Shown: positions 53,596 to 64,000 of the stretch, piece by piece
How the letters are laid out: each line of letters opens with the position of its first letter
How positions within the stretch are numbered: position 1 is the first letter of the stretch
From: Corydoras sp. C115
Taxonomy: Eukaryota; Chordata; Actinopteri; Siluriformes; Callichthyidae
Direction: 5' to 3'
Assembly: GCA_019802505.1 (NCBI GenBank)
Contig: JAFMOC010000071.1
Location: 682,001-746,000, forward strand
DNA length: 64,000 nucleotides
The notes under the pieces: generated by a model
Databases searched by the model: none
Seen by the model: the letters and a program-made list of their open reading frames with translations, nothing else
Told to the model about the DNA's origin: nothing
Translations under genes and position numbers: made by a program

Positions 53596-54125
53596 TGGGC
53601 TGCACGGTGGCTTAGTGGTTAGCACATTTGCCTTTCAGCGCTGGGGATCCAGGTTCAAATCCCAGTTTGGGTGGAGTATACATGTTCTACCCATGTCCAC
53701 GTGGCCTCCCTGTGTCTGCGTGGGTTTTCTGTGCGATGTCCGGTTTCCTCCCATGGATTAAAGGTAAATTAAATGCTCTAAATTGCCTTATATTGTGTGT
53801 GTGTGTGTGTGTGTGTGTGTCTGTGTCTGTGTAACACAAACACACAAATATGCCATGTCCTGGGCATATCCGCCCAGCGCCTGAAACATTCTCCCCTGGA
53901 TAAGCATTTCTCCGGGTTTCCTCCCACTGTCCAAAAACATGGATCAAGGTCAAATGAATTCTCTAAATTAAACCATATGGAGTGTGTTTGTGTGTGTGCC
54001 TGTGTGAGTGAGTGTGTGCCCAACGATAGTTTGGCGCACTGTCCTGGGTCTGCCCAACGACTAAAACATTCTCCCCTGGATGGGCGTGACCATAGTAGAG
54101 GATAAAGCCGAAGATAATGGATGGA
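53596..54125 (+). mobile_element. Composite SINE with duplicated body
   Basis: One head (GGCTTAGTGGTTAGCACATT) is followed by a first body with (TG)n, then CCCAGCGCCTGAAACATTCT and a second body (TCCGGGTTTCCTCCCACTGT, TCCAAAAACATGGATCAAGG), and a single tail ending AGATAATGGATGG. It is either a partial tandem duplication or one SINE inserted in another. Confidence 0.85.
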
Positions 54126-54208
54126 TAAAACATCTTATTAAGCGTGTTTGTGTTTTTCATTGTAAGGGTTCACAGTGGTGACCGGAACATAGTTTGACAA
54201 CAGCTACA

Positions 54209-55038
54209 AGTTAGAAAGCTCGTTCTTCCCTGGAGGAGATCGGCTACTCGGGAAAAGTGCGTACACCGCTTCCTGGGAACGGCTACGTGGAGAAGATTGC
54301 GTACGCCGGTCCGCTGGATGAAACGCTCCCACGAATATAACCTGCGCGGGGATCGTGCACAGCGTTGTACCGTGGTTGAGCGCAGAAGGAGAGTCAACAA
54401 CGAACAAACAAAACGAACTAACACCGGGAATAATCCACAATTATGCATGGGGGAGAGGGAATACGGAAACTAAGTACAAAACACACCCGGCCATGTGCAC
54501 AAACTAAGTCAATCACCCAACGGAGTCCATGAGTAAAATAAATGAGGGACAGGTGCTCGGATTCGTCGGCGGGCGGCCTCTGGTACTCCGGCTCGACGAT
54601 GGGCGACCCCTGGTGCTCAGAACACTCCAGATCTTGGGCACGTCTTTCTGTTAGAAGGCTCGTTCTTCCCCGGAGGAGATCGGCTACGGGGGGAAACTGC
54701 GTACGCAGCTTCCACCTGATGAGCGTATCCCGGGAATCGACTACACGGGAAAGAATGCGTACATCAGTCCGTCGGGTAAAACGCTCCCACGGATACGACC
54801 GGGTATAAAAACAAAACAGATTTATTATTAAAATGGTGTAAGGACACCAACGGAAAGGGAAACGAAACAAAATGAACTAACAACGAGAATAATCCACAAA
54901 CAAAGACGTGCACGGGGGAAAGGGAATACGGAAACTAAGTACAAAACACACCCAGCCACGTGCACAAACTAAACCAATCACCCAACGGAGTCCATGAGTA
55001 AAATAAATGAGGGACAGGTGCCCCAGGCACCTGTGACA
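54209..55038 (-). mobile_element. Twin-LTR relic with 92-bp interior, TSD CTACA
   Basis: Left LTR 54209-54556 (lacking its last 18 bp or so), right LTR 54649-55038 (390 bp), interior 54557-54648. The perfect duplication CTACA at 54204-54208 and 55039-55043 shows that the whole 830 bp is one insertion with most of its interior deleted. The two LTRs agree at the ends but differ strongly in R/U5. The right LTR ends with the palindrome CAGGTGCCCCAGGCACCTG. Confidence 0.85.
54638..54647 (-). promoter_or_regulatory. Candidate self-priming site of the twin-LTR relic
   Basis: The minus strand reads AAAGACGTGC one base after the right LTR. It is the complement of GCACGTCTTT in the LTR (54911-54902), which starts 30 nt downstream of TACTTAG (54941). 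Confidence 0.6.
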
Positions 55039-55043
55039 CTACA

Positions 55044-56121
55044 CCAGCCACCAGTTTTGTATTTAAGCCTGGTAATAAAAACCCATTCCTGTCGCTGCTG
55101 CAAGTGCTAAATGAGTAAAGGAGGCTAACACATTATGTACTGTAAACCACAGATCAAATGGACTACACTCTGTAATCTTAGAACTACTATGCACATCTAT
55201 ACGTTAAGCGAAACTAAATGGAGCAAAAAGGAGTTGTGTCCAAATTTTTGACATGCACTGTAGCTGCTTTGTAAACAAAGTGCATTGTTCTAGTTATTTC
55301 TTTTTATACAATGTTTATCATTTCTACAAAAATCTTCTCCAATCAGTTGGCTGACTTTCCTCTTTATGAATGTAAAAATCCTATTTTTATTTCAACACGT
55401 TTTTGTATTGCCAGAGCAAAACTTCCATTTACTCTAAAGGTAACATAATCTTTTTTTTGACCACCATTCTTCATTTCTCTCCTACCCTACTACACCCTTC
55501 TGTTCTGTATTTTTACTGTGTGCATGATGATACCTCAGACTATTGCCTTTCTGGATAAATTTAAGAAGCATTTTGTCATGTCATGGTGGTCAAGGACAGA
55601 TCTGATGCTTAGTCTACAACCTAATCTGGGATTTTTGGCCTTAACAGTGTACATATCTCTGATCACCTCTTTTATTAGCATCAACATAACAGATTTTGTT
55701 TCTATCGCCCCTATAGTGCAATGTTTCAATTATTGTATTACTACTTCCCTGCTGCATGAAGAGGCAGCCAAAGCAGTCAGGGGGATTATAGGAGATGGTG
55801 GTTTATTATTAAAATGAACAAAATATTACACAAAATAACTTTAATAAATAACAATAACAATAAACATGACAAAGGAAAAGACTTTAATGATGATGCACGT
55901 AATCAGAACTATGGGAATGGATTTATGATTCATTAATAATGAAGCAGAGTAGAAACAAAAGCACTCGCGACCAATTACTTATTATGATAAAAATAAACAG
56001 TAAAAAACGCATATGACCTGCAAAATATATATGCAGCAGTAAAAAATGTGAGAACTGAATGTCTTTAAATCTGCACAGTTCTAGAATCACACTCATATAT
56101 AGGTAAATTATGTGTAGTAAT
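55044..56121. other. Intergenic DNA
   Basis: GTCCAAATTTTTGACATGCA near 55238 resembles a common fish Tc1-type terminal repeat. No gene is recognised. Confidence 0.4.
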
Positions 56122-56436
56122 AGGGTGGCATGATGGATTAGTGCCACATTCACATTCCAGCACTGGGATCCAGGTTCAAATCCTGATCTGGGAGGAGTTT
56201 CTATATTGTCCCATTGTTGGCATGGGCTTTCTCCAGATTCCTTCCACGGTGCAAAAACATGGATTTAAGATAAATTTGCTGCTCTATATTGCCCCTATAT
56301 AGTGTGTGTCTCTGTGAGTGAGTGTGTGCACAAAGATGGATTGGCACCCGAAACGTTCTCCCTGGATTGCCATGAAAACTCTACACCTACTCCCAACCCT
56401 AGTCCCTAGCATAGGATTAAGCAGATTATAATGAGA
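56122..56436 (+). mobile_element. SINE copy, diverged
   Basis: GATCCAGGTTCAAATCCTGA, GTGCAAAAACATGGATTTAA and GGATTAAGCAGATTATAATG keep the order head, body, tail. Confidence 0.85.
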
Positions 56437-56548
56437 TGAGATGTGTAGTAAGATACGTCAAAGGCAATGGCAAAATTCTTTTTGGCGGCTTTTATTTTAT
56501 TTTTTTTTTATTCACTTGGACTAACTTCTACTTTATGTACTATATATT

Positions 56549-56898
56549 CATTCATTCATTATCTCCCGCTTTATCCTCTATTAGGGTCGCGGTGAGGTTC
56601 CCCATGCTCATCCAGAGGAGAACGTCTCGGGCGCTGGGCAGATAGACCCAGGACAGGGCGGCAATCCATCGCTGGGCACACACTCACTCAGTCACACACA
56701 CACACTCTATATGGGGCAATTTGGATAATTCAATTGACTTGATCCATGTTTTTGGACTGTGGGAGGAAACCGGAGAACCCGGAGGAAACCCACACAGACA
56801 CGGGGAGAACATGGAAACTCCACCCAGATGGGGATTCGAACCCGGAATCCCTAGCACTGAGAGGCGAACGTGCTAACCACTAAGCCACCGTGCCGCCC
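56549..56898 (-). mobile_element. Full-length SINE with 13-bp TSD
   Basis: The duplication TGTACTATATATT is at 56536-56548 and 56899-56911. Head and tail are well preserved. Confidence 0.95.
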
Positions 56899-57270
56899 TG
56901 TACTATATATTAGAGAAAATATATAATTTGAAGAACTCAGCTCAGAATTTTTATTTTGATCATTTTACATTTATGTTAAAAACAGTATGACTGGTTCACT
57001 AAAGAAAAAGTGCTAAAAATGCCCATATCAATATTAAGCAGGCTTTGCACATTCAATTCTAATGTTGGTTACTCCTGGGACCACATTTAAAGGAATCAAG
57101 AGAAAACTTTCTGGGTAAAATTCATGAAATGATAAGTTAAATATAAAAATACTATAGAACGCTTGAATGGGTTCATGTTTAATAAACTGAAAATGCAATA
57201 AATCCCAATGGACTGTCTGATGGTTTCATGTATTTATTGCTTTTTTTTTTTGAAAGAGTATGTTTTCCAG

Positions 57271-57454
57271 CATGGCTTCCAGGATGGAGAGTCAGTGAAG
57301 GGAGGGTGCACTTCTTGGGAGTTTGACACTGACAGAAAACACATGCAGAATACTGATTACCACCCTACAACCCACACTACAGCATGCCTGCTAGCCATGG
57401 CTTGGCTGTGTGAATACCGCAGACTGCAGGGAAACTGGATAATCAGCAATACAG
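57271..57454 (+). other. Weak candidate host exon
   Basis: A T-rich tract and TTTTCCAG (acceptor at 57270) precede an open stretch reading HGFQDGESVKGGCTSWEF, then TACLLAMAWLCEYRRLQGNW. It ends at ACAG/GTAGCA, a plausible donor at 57455. I do not recognise the protein and no partner exon is visible, so this may be chance. Confidence 0.2.
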
Positions 57455-57794
57455 GTAGCACACACGTGCATACCACACACAAACAGACACACACTCAAAC
57501 AAAACATGAAAATTGATTTGTTTAATACTATCAGAAATTACTAAGGGTTCAAACTTAACCCTCACCACAACCTAAAAGGATAACAAAATACCCATTTCCA
57601 GATGTTTATATTGTGAAAATACACACACACGCACACACACATACACACACATTTTTCTCTGTGATTATTTTTTAATTTATTTATTTTTTTTTTTGCAAAG
57701 CTTTTCTTAGTATTCTGAACTTGAATTGATTTAACAGGGTTCTAATTGACAAAAAATACTCATGTATTTATTTATTCAATAATTATAAACTATT

Positions 57795-58080
57795 TAACCT
57801 AATTATGTAACACGGCTAGAGGCTTTTATCTTTAGCCACGCAGTTCGCCTTTGGCAGTGTGCTTGGCACTAATGCGATAATGGTGCAGATTTCCCAGCGA
57901 TGAGCCATTAAATAAGAGTGCAGAGCTTCAGTTCGAAACTCAGACGTTAAATGGTGCTTCAGTTCAGAGTAGCGCTTCCACCGTTCACAGCTCCATATTC
58001 AGACCCAACATTTTATCCGATGTGATCCTCATTATGCATGAAGCAGGCCACAAGATGGGCAGCTGCAAAAATACATATCT
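57795..58080. other. GC-elevated unique segment, possible conserved element
   Basis: No open frame or repeat family is apparent. Composition (CACGCAGTTCGCCTTTGGCA, ATGCGATAATGGTGCAGATT) differs from the AT-rich flanks. A conserved non-coding element is one possibility. Confidence 0.25.
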
Positions 58081-58159
58081 GCAGTGTATAAACTTATGTT
58101 CAAAATAAAAATAAAAAAAAATACCTGCATATTCTGTACTTAAGGTACATTATATAGCA

Positions 58160-58435
58160 ATAACATACAAGAGGACGTTCATTATTGTGAATAAATCACG
58201 GGAGGTGTTGTTAGGCGTTATGACTTTTTGCTTTAATAGAATGGCTACAACACACTATAATACAACACACTAATAAAAAAAACAAGGTTTGATTCATAAA
58301 TATGTTTATTGAAAGCAAAATCATCAATACTGATCTTCTGTGATGTAATCTAGTCCATTTTTTAAAGTGAACACTGATCGCTGAGTAACAGGAATTCTTT
58401 TTTTTGAACAATCAAATACTGCCATCTAGTAACCA
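58160..58435 (-). repeat. Inverted partner of the 47995-48260 repeat
   Basis: GGTTACTAGATGGCAGTATT and ATCAGTGTTCACTTTAAAAA on the minus strand parallel the plus-strand copy. Confidence 0.6.
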
Positions 58436-58469
58436 AATTGTAAATAGTTTTTCTTTTTATAAACACAGT

Positions 58470-59490
58470 TCATCTGTAAATAATCTCTGTGCCATGAATG
58501 ATTCAGATCTCTCCTTTACGAAGCACATTAACAATATTACTGGAATTGAATTTTTTCACCTTTTTCACCATAACATTTCAAAGCTAAGAAATATTCTCTC
58601 CGTCCAAGATGCAGAAAAATTAATTCATGCTTTTATTACCTTAAGGCTAGATTATTGTAATTCACTTCTGATAGGATGTTCTAACAAATCATTACATAAA
58701 TTACAAATTGCTGGAGTTTTAACAAAAACCAGAAAGTTTTACCATATCTGTCCTGTGTTATCAATGTTACACTGGCTACCAGTTAAGTTTTGTATTGAGT
58801 ACTTTCTTGAGTTTACTTTCTGCTCCTAGAATAAATAAAATTACTGCGGGTGGAAGAGCGTTTTCCCACAAGGCTCCTCAACTTTGGAATAGCCTTCCAG
58901 TTACTGTTCGTGATTCTGAATCTTTATTAATCTTTAAAGTAGATTAAAAACACATTTATTTAATCTTGCGCTAAATTAACTATAGATAAAGGTGTAGAGC
59001 TCAGGCTTGACGTGTTGGGTTGGTAATCTGGGATCAGTGTGTGTTTCACCTCTTCACCCACCTCCTCATTAATACGGGGTGTGGCACTGAAATGATGCTG
59101 TTCCTGGGAGCCCTCTCAACAAAGTAGAGTCTGTAGTATCTGCCTCTTTTAGTTATGCTGCTCTAGTCAGTTATGCCGGAGTCACATGCCGCACTGTGTC
59201 AATCAGTTACTTATTACTGAAATGCTATGCTTTATTAGCTCTAACTCCTTTTCTTGTCTGTTTCTTTTGAGGTGTAGTCAGATCTTCATCCATTGGCCCT
59301 GCCGAAGCACTGCGGCTATGACGATAACTGGATGGAACTAGGATATTATTTGGAATGGCGGTCCTGCAGAACCCACTTAATGGACTTACATCTAGTTTTC
59401 CAGTTGTTAGAGTTTTTCCATTTGTTAAATACAGTCACCTGATCTGAACACAATCTGTGCATGGCTGTCCTACACTGTTGATAAATAAAT
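58470..59490 (+). pseudogene. L2-group LINE, RT C-terminus and 3' UTR
   Basis: SDLSFTKHINNITGIEFFHL, FITLRLDYCNSLLIG, KSLHKLQ and LTKTRKFYHICPVLSMLHWL are the thumb and C-terminal RT blocks of L2-type LINEs. The RNA then continues through a 3' UTR whose end (GCCGAAGCACTGCGGCTATG, TAATGGACTTACATCTAGTT) matches the minus-strand copy at 31440-31640. The catalytic region is missing (5' truncation) and frame shifts are present near 58800. The last part joins an (AAAT)n stretch. Confidence 0.82.
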
Positions 59491-59624
59491 AAATACAAAT
59501 AGACATCATAATATAAATGCAGCTCATCCATACTGTGCAATGTTAAACAACAAAGTGAAGATAATAGTACAAAAAATAGTACAAAAGTGCATTACATTCA
59601 TTACTGTGACTTAATAAGTCACAA

Positions 59625-60055
59625 TGTCACAGGTGCCTGGGGCACCTGTCCCTCGTTTGTGTCCTTAATTGTCTCAGTTGGGTGATTGGTTTGTTTTGTG
59701 CACGTGTTAAGTTGGTTTTGTATTTAGTCTTCGTTTTCCTTCAAGTTGGCGCACGTCTTTGTTTTGTGATTATGCCCTGTGTTACTTTGTTCGTTTGTTC
59801 CCCCATTTCTGTTGGTGTCCCATCACCAATTTTTAATAAATTTCGAGTTTTTGGATTTTATCCCGGTGTCTCTTGGACTCTCTCTCCGCGTTCAACCACG
59901 TTGCGGCGCTGCGCATTATCTCCTCGGGGGAGTGCTTCCGTGGACCGACGCACGCATTGGTCAGTGTCCGGGAAGCGCTCACTAGGCGCGTGCGGTTGTA
60001 CGCTATTCCTCCGCGTAGCCGCCCTCTTCCGGGGAAAGACGGACATGCGGTAACA
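59625..60055 (+). mobile_element. Solo LTR, 431 bp, TSD CACAA
   Basis: TGTCACAGG...GCGGTAACA with CACAA at 59620-59624 and 60056-60060. TATTTAG at 59721, GCACGTCTTT exactly 30 nt on at 59751, AATAAA at 59835-59840. It is related to the LTRs at 54209-55038, and U3 begins with the palindrome CAGGTGCCTGGGGCACCTG. Confidence 0.92.
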
Positions 60056-60060
60056 CACAA

Positions 60061-62962
60061 ACTAAACTAAACTAAATTATAATAATTTAGGGAAATCCAC
60101 CAAATACTGTAAAACTCATTACGTTGTAGTAAATACTTTTAAAATCGAAAAATTTGACCTCAACTAACAACACAATAAAAATTATAATCAGAAGTATCTC
60201 TTTGCATGATGATAAATTCACTGATTGAATAGTGGTTTTCTGTGCAGCTGCTACTGTTATTTTTTTACTTAATGTGGTTGATAAGTGCAGATTTACTCAT
60301 ATTTAATACATTGATTGTTTTAGTGAATAGTTTGAACTACACACGTCTGGGGTCTGTGTCTTTTTTCAGCCTTATTGTTGTACTTATTGTTATACCGGTA
60401 CACATTGTTGAAGCTTTTTATCCTGGTATTCTGAATACCTTATTCATTTAAGGTTGCTGTGTGAATGAAGCTGGCTACCTGCTACAACCTCTAGTGAGTG
60501 CTTTATACTGCCTGTATGAAGCTTTTACCCAAGGGACCCAAAAAAAAAAAAAACGAACTTGCATAAAATTGTTTTTCATCATTTTACATTTTCTCTTATC
60601 AACACATTTAAATTTCAACTTTTGTTCGAAAATAAAATTTCAAAACTTTTCCAGGGCTTTGAAATTTGATTTAGAAAATTGATGATTTTACCAGGATTTT
60701 CATGACTCTTTATAGTTAGTCTTGTTCATTTACTGAAAGGAAAATCAGGCAATGGGCAGTAAGCCGTCAGCCACCTTCAGACTGTGACGGACTGCCGCCT
60801 GTGCTTGCTCCCTGTGAGTGATGCATGACCCGCTTTACTGGTGCTGCTCTGAGAAGCAGAAGGGGAGAACAAGAGCTCCCTCTAGTGTAGGCATGGTCAG
60901 TTCAGCAGCTTAGATCCTAATTGGTCAGTTCCCTTTTTTTTCATATCCATTTTCTTCAGGGGTGCACATATACTTTTGCACAGTAAATGAAACAGTACCT
61001 CTTATGTTTCTATTTGTAGGAGTCACATGTAAATCTGAGATGTCGGCTTGCACTATATGTAAGATATGGACGTGACCTGTCTATATGTTATATGTATATG
61101 TAATATCTATATCTGGATCTATTTGTAAATATTAAATAAACCTTTTAAACATGTATTTGTCTCTCGTGGTTCTGTCTCATTTGGTTAAGTCTGGCATACC
61201 CACATATTTTCCAGGCTTGCCTTGTCTCTACAAATGAGGGTGGTTAAGATGATTAAATCATTGTATTGTTGGGTAAAAACATAGTTACACCCTAGAGAGG
61301 GAATATACACAGGAGGAGAACTAACAATTTTGGTACACGTTTGCATGAGTAAGTGTGTAAACGTTTTTTTCCTGTATGTTCACCCTACATTGGACTGGTG
61401 AAATGTCCCATGTTTATCCTTGCTTTTTACACCAAATTCAAATTTAACACAAATAGGCTCCAAGTACCCCCCCTCCACACACACTGCAACTCTTATTAAG
61501 ATAAATGATAAGAAAGTAAACAATTGATAAAATGAATGTGAAAGGTAAATCTGAGTAATCACATTGCTGCTGGGAGTAAATATGTGTATTGGTCTGCCTG
61601 TGCCTCTGCCATGTGTACTAGAGACTGGTTCAGTGTATTTTATTGAGTCGTACTATACAATTGGGATAGGTTATAGCACCGCAAATATATAATAAATATA
61701 TATATAAATATACAGTATAGCACCGCAAAAATATATAGCACCGCAAAAGATATAGTACCATCCAAGATTACATTTAATCATCGACATACATTTAATCAAT
61801 CAATCCTTCAATTAATCAATCAATAAAACACTACATCCTATTTGACTTTTGTCCATTTTTAGCTCCATCCCACTGAAACTGGACAGCTGAGTATTGGGAG
61901 AAGTTGATCTGATTACATTCGATTTCTGCTGCAACATTTCTACCCTTGACAGCCTCAGAGCTGTACAACCTAATTCACTGAACGAGACATGTTGATTGTG
62001 AAGTACATAGAGCTCGAACATTGAAAATGTGATTCACGCTTCGCCAGCCAGCAGTTTGACAGACAGATCTGAATTAGTTTACTTTTACTTATAGACCATT
62101 AATAATAGCACTAAAACATAACACATTTCAGTGAACTTGAAGTGTGTGTTCATGCATTTCTTACCCAAAAGCACCAAAACTCACAGTATTTTCTACACTT
62201 TTTAATTAAACTATCAGACTCTGCTTAATCAATATAAAGTTCCATGCAAAAGTTTGACCAGCACTGGACAAGTTTCTGTTTTAATTGATTTTCTTAGTGA
62301 AAAAAGTCAACACATCAATTACAGGAAGGAAATCAAAGCAGAATATCTAAATGGACATTACTGCATTCACTGGTTACTGATACCCACCATGTACAGCTTT
62401 TTCACAACAATGATGGTCATTGTTCATTTTATTAGTTACCATACCATAGAGATGCACTTCATAATTTTACAATGAGAGTCTGTTTCCTAAGTCTCATTTA
62501 TTTTGTTTTTACAACTGGAATGACATAGTTGGACTGTGTGACACTATTACACTAAGCACCAGCATTCTGTAAGACTACCTCATCTGAAGACTGATGAAGG
62601 ATTAGAGAATGACTAACATGAACTGTGCAACTACAAATGAGTTACTGTCTTTCATTTTACATCTGCAAGGTGAAACAATAATGGGAAATATGTCCAAGCG
62701 AGTGCAAAGTAAATAGACACAGTATTCATAAATTTTAGCTTGATGCATTGATCCAATGCAATAAGCATTAACTGCATTGATAAGAATTATCCACCAGTCC
62801 AATAATACCTATTCAAGTATTTTATTTGTCATTCCACAATATAAAGTACAGTACAGTATTTGTGGAATGAGACAGCGTTCCCCAGGAACAAGGTGCTACA
62901 CATTAGAGCTACTACACAACCAACATAAAGTGCATGTGTGCAAACACATTGATCACAATAAA
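60061..62962. other. Intergenic DNA
   Basis: Short repeat of ATAGCACCGCAAA three times at 61672-61750. A Tc1-type end (CCATGCAAAAGTTTGACCAG) may lie at 62242. AATAAACC at 61134 could be a stray poly(A) signal. No gene is supported. Confidence 0.45.
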
Positions 62963-63017
62963 TACAGGACGATATACAAAACGAAGTACAGGACGAAGTT
63001 TTGTATATCGTCCTGTA
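62963..63017. repeat. Perfect 20-bp inverted repeat, 15-nt loop
   Basis: Arms TACAGGACGATATACAAAAC (62963-62982) and GTTTTGTATATCGTCCTGTA (62998-63017) pair without mismatch. The loop repeats TACAGGACGA. Confidence 0.97.
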
Positions 63018-63558
63018 TGGTAGACGATACCTACTGTGTGGTAGAACTGTAGGGTTCATGATAATTAAAGAAAAGTTAACAGGACTAACACTTGTAAATA
63101 TACATTGCAGCTTTTCAGTTACAAATAAAATAAATAAATATAAACTTAAGGATGTGATTGGATATTTTTTGCTTTCATATTCATATTCATTCATTTTCTA
63201 AGTTTTTTTTTTTTTTTTCGGTTAGGGTATCAAGGATGATGGAGCCTACCCCAACACTTTTTACAAGAAGGAAAATGGTAGGTAGTAATTGCTCACCACT
63301 GGATTGTTGACCTTACAGTTGGAGGCTGCCAATCTATTACAATTAAAAATAAAGTACTTCAAGCCATCTGTTCCTATGATTCAGATAGATGACTGTAGTA
63401 CACAATTTTTGCGCACATATGCTCAAATATTATTTTTTAACCTAGTTTAATCATTATATCACTATTGTCTAAAAGAAACAGAGTAAGAAGGTTGATGCTG
63501 GCTCTGAAAGATATTTATCAGAACACTCCATGGATCTATAAGTGTGTGTGTATGTATG

Positions 63559-63561
<3 letters not shown>

Positions 63562-63627
<66 letters not shown>
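63562..63627. repeat. (TA)n microsatellite
   Basis: About 33 TA units preceded by (TG)n and (TATG)n. Confidence 0.97.
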
Positions 63628-63629
<2 letters not shown>

Positions 63630-63639
63630 TATATACTGA

Positions 63640-63900
63640 TATTGGCCTATTTCTGCTGGAAAATTTACTCTTCCACATGGTGCAGGCTGTTCAAGAATGG
63701 TTTAAGAAGGATAAATGTTTGGCTTCTAAATACGCCAGATCTTAAAGAAGTGTCTGAGGCATCTGCTGAAAAGTACCATCTATTAGGGATTTAACAGATC
63801 TGCTGGTAATGTCAGTGTGCCAAAAACCCACAGGACACCTTCATAAGTTTTTTATAGTCTGTATCTCAAAAGGTCAGACCTGTTACAGTGACACAAGATG
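63640..63900 (+). pseudogene. Tc1-like transposase remnant
   Basis: VQEWFKKD (about 63690) and a following block in which KYARS stands where SPDLNP would be, then a segment whose nucleotides (CAGATCTGCTGGTAATGTCA, CACAGGACACCTTCATAAGT) fit the C-terminal part of a Tc1-like transposase. The frame is lost repeatedly. Confidence 0.5.
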
Positions 63901-64000
63901 ACTTACAAAATTTAAGCTGAGCACTGTTGGCAAAAATATTTGCTTTTTGGTGCTGAGGAAAGGATTGCACCAGTGTGCATTGTGTGTGCATGTGTGTGAT

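Noticed and set aside
54209..54870. Arg-rich minus-strand frames as coding
   Set aside because: They lie in LTR sequence with a clear target duplication around the unit.

Overview
This window looks like non-coding, repeat-dense DNA from a ray-finned (teleost) fish. The evidence is the mix of transposons: about nineteen recognisable copies of a Mermaid/V-SINE-like tRNA-derived SINE, CR1/L2-group and RTE-type LINE fragments, Tc1-like, piggyBac and hAT-like remnants, and several Ty3/Gypsy-type LTR families. The DNA between them is AT-rich, with (TA)n, (CA)n and (TTA)n microsatellites. I recognise no host protein-coding gene; one weak exon candidate lies near 57.3 kb. A 28S rRNA fragment (20.8-21.0 kb) is a dispersed pseudogene piece. 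The species cannot be fixed from sequence alone.

Layout. 0-2 kb: minus-strand LINE cut by the window edge. 2-6 kb: SINE, two solo LTRs with perfect 5-bp target duplications, RTE LINE 3' end. 7.8-10.3 kb: LINE fragment, rearranged LTR-element piece, LINE tail, piggyBac transposase pseudogene. 12-15.5 kb: broken Gypsy gag/RT, SINEs, L2 LINE, (TA)n block. 17-28.5 kb: SINEs, 28S fragment, Tc1 remnant, hAT-like element. 29-31.2 kb: non-autonomous LTR element with a gag-like fragment, a 10-copy 27-bp repeat and a 57-bp-period leader repeat. 31.3-32.9 kb: L2 LINE carrying a SINE. 35.1-40.35 kb: nearly intact chromodomain Ty3/Gypsy element (chromovirus) with 471-bp LTRs and TSD GTAAC. 40.35-41.75 kb: fold-back DNA element with nested inserts. 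44-50.4 kb: Tc1 fragment, SINEs, two more non-autonomous LTR elements and a nested solo LTR. 51.9-64 kb: SINEs, a twin-LTR relic (TSD CTACA), an L2 LINE, a solo LTR (TSD CACAA), a 20-bp perfect inverted repeat and a Tc1 remnant.

Main observation. In the chromovirus and in three other LTR families here, the bases one nucleotide downstream of the 5' LTR are complementary (9-11 nt) to an LTR segment about 30 nt downstream of a TATA-like box, the predicted RNA 5' end. This is the geometry of Tf1-type self-primed reverse transcription, and no tRNA-type TGG primer site is seen. Three non-autonomous elements also share a non-coding leader with a GCTAGC-centred repeat, and two carry 27-bp (9-residue) tandem repeats in the body. 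Together they look like a community of non-autonomous elements that may depend on chromovirus proteins; that dependence is inference.
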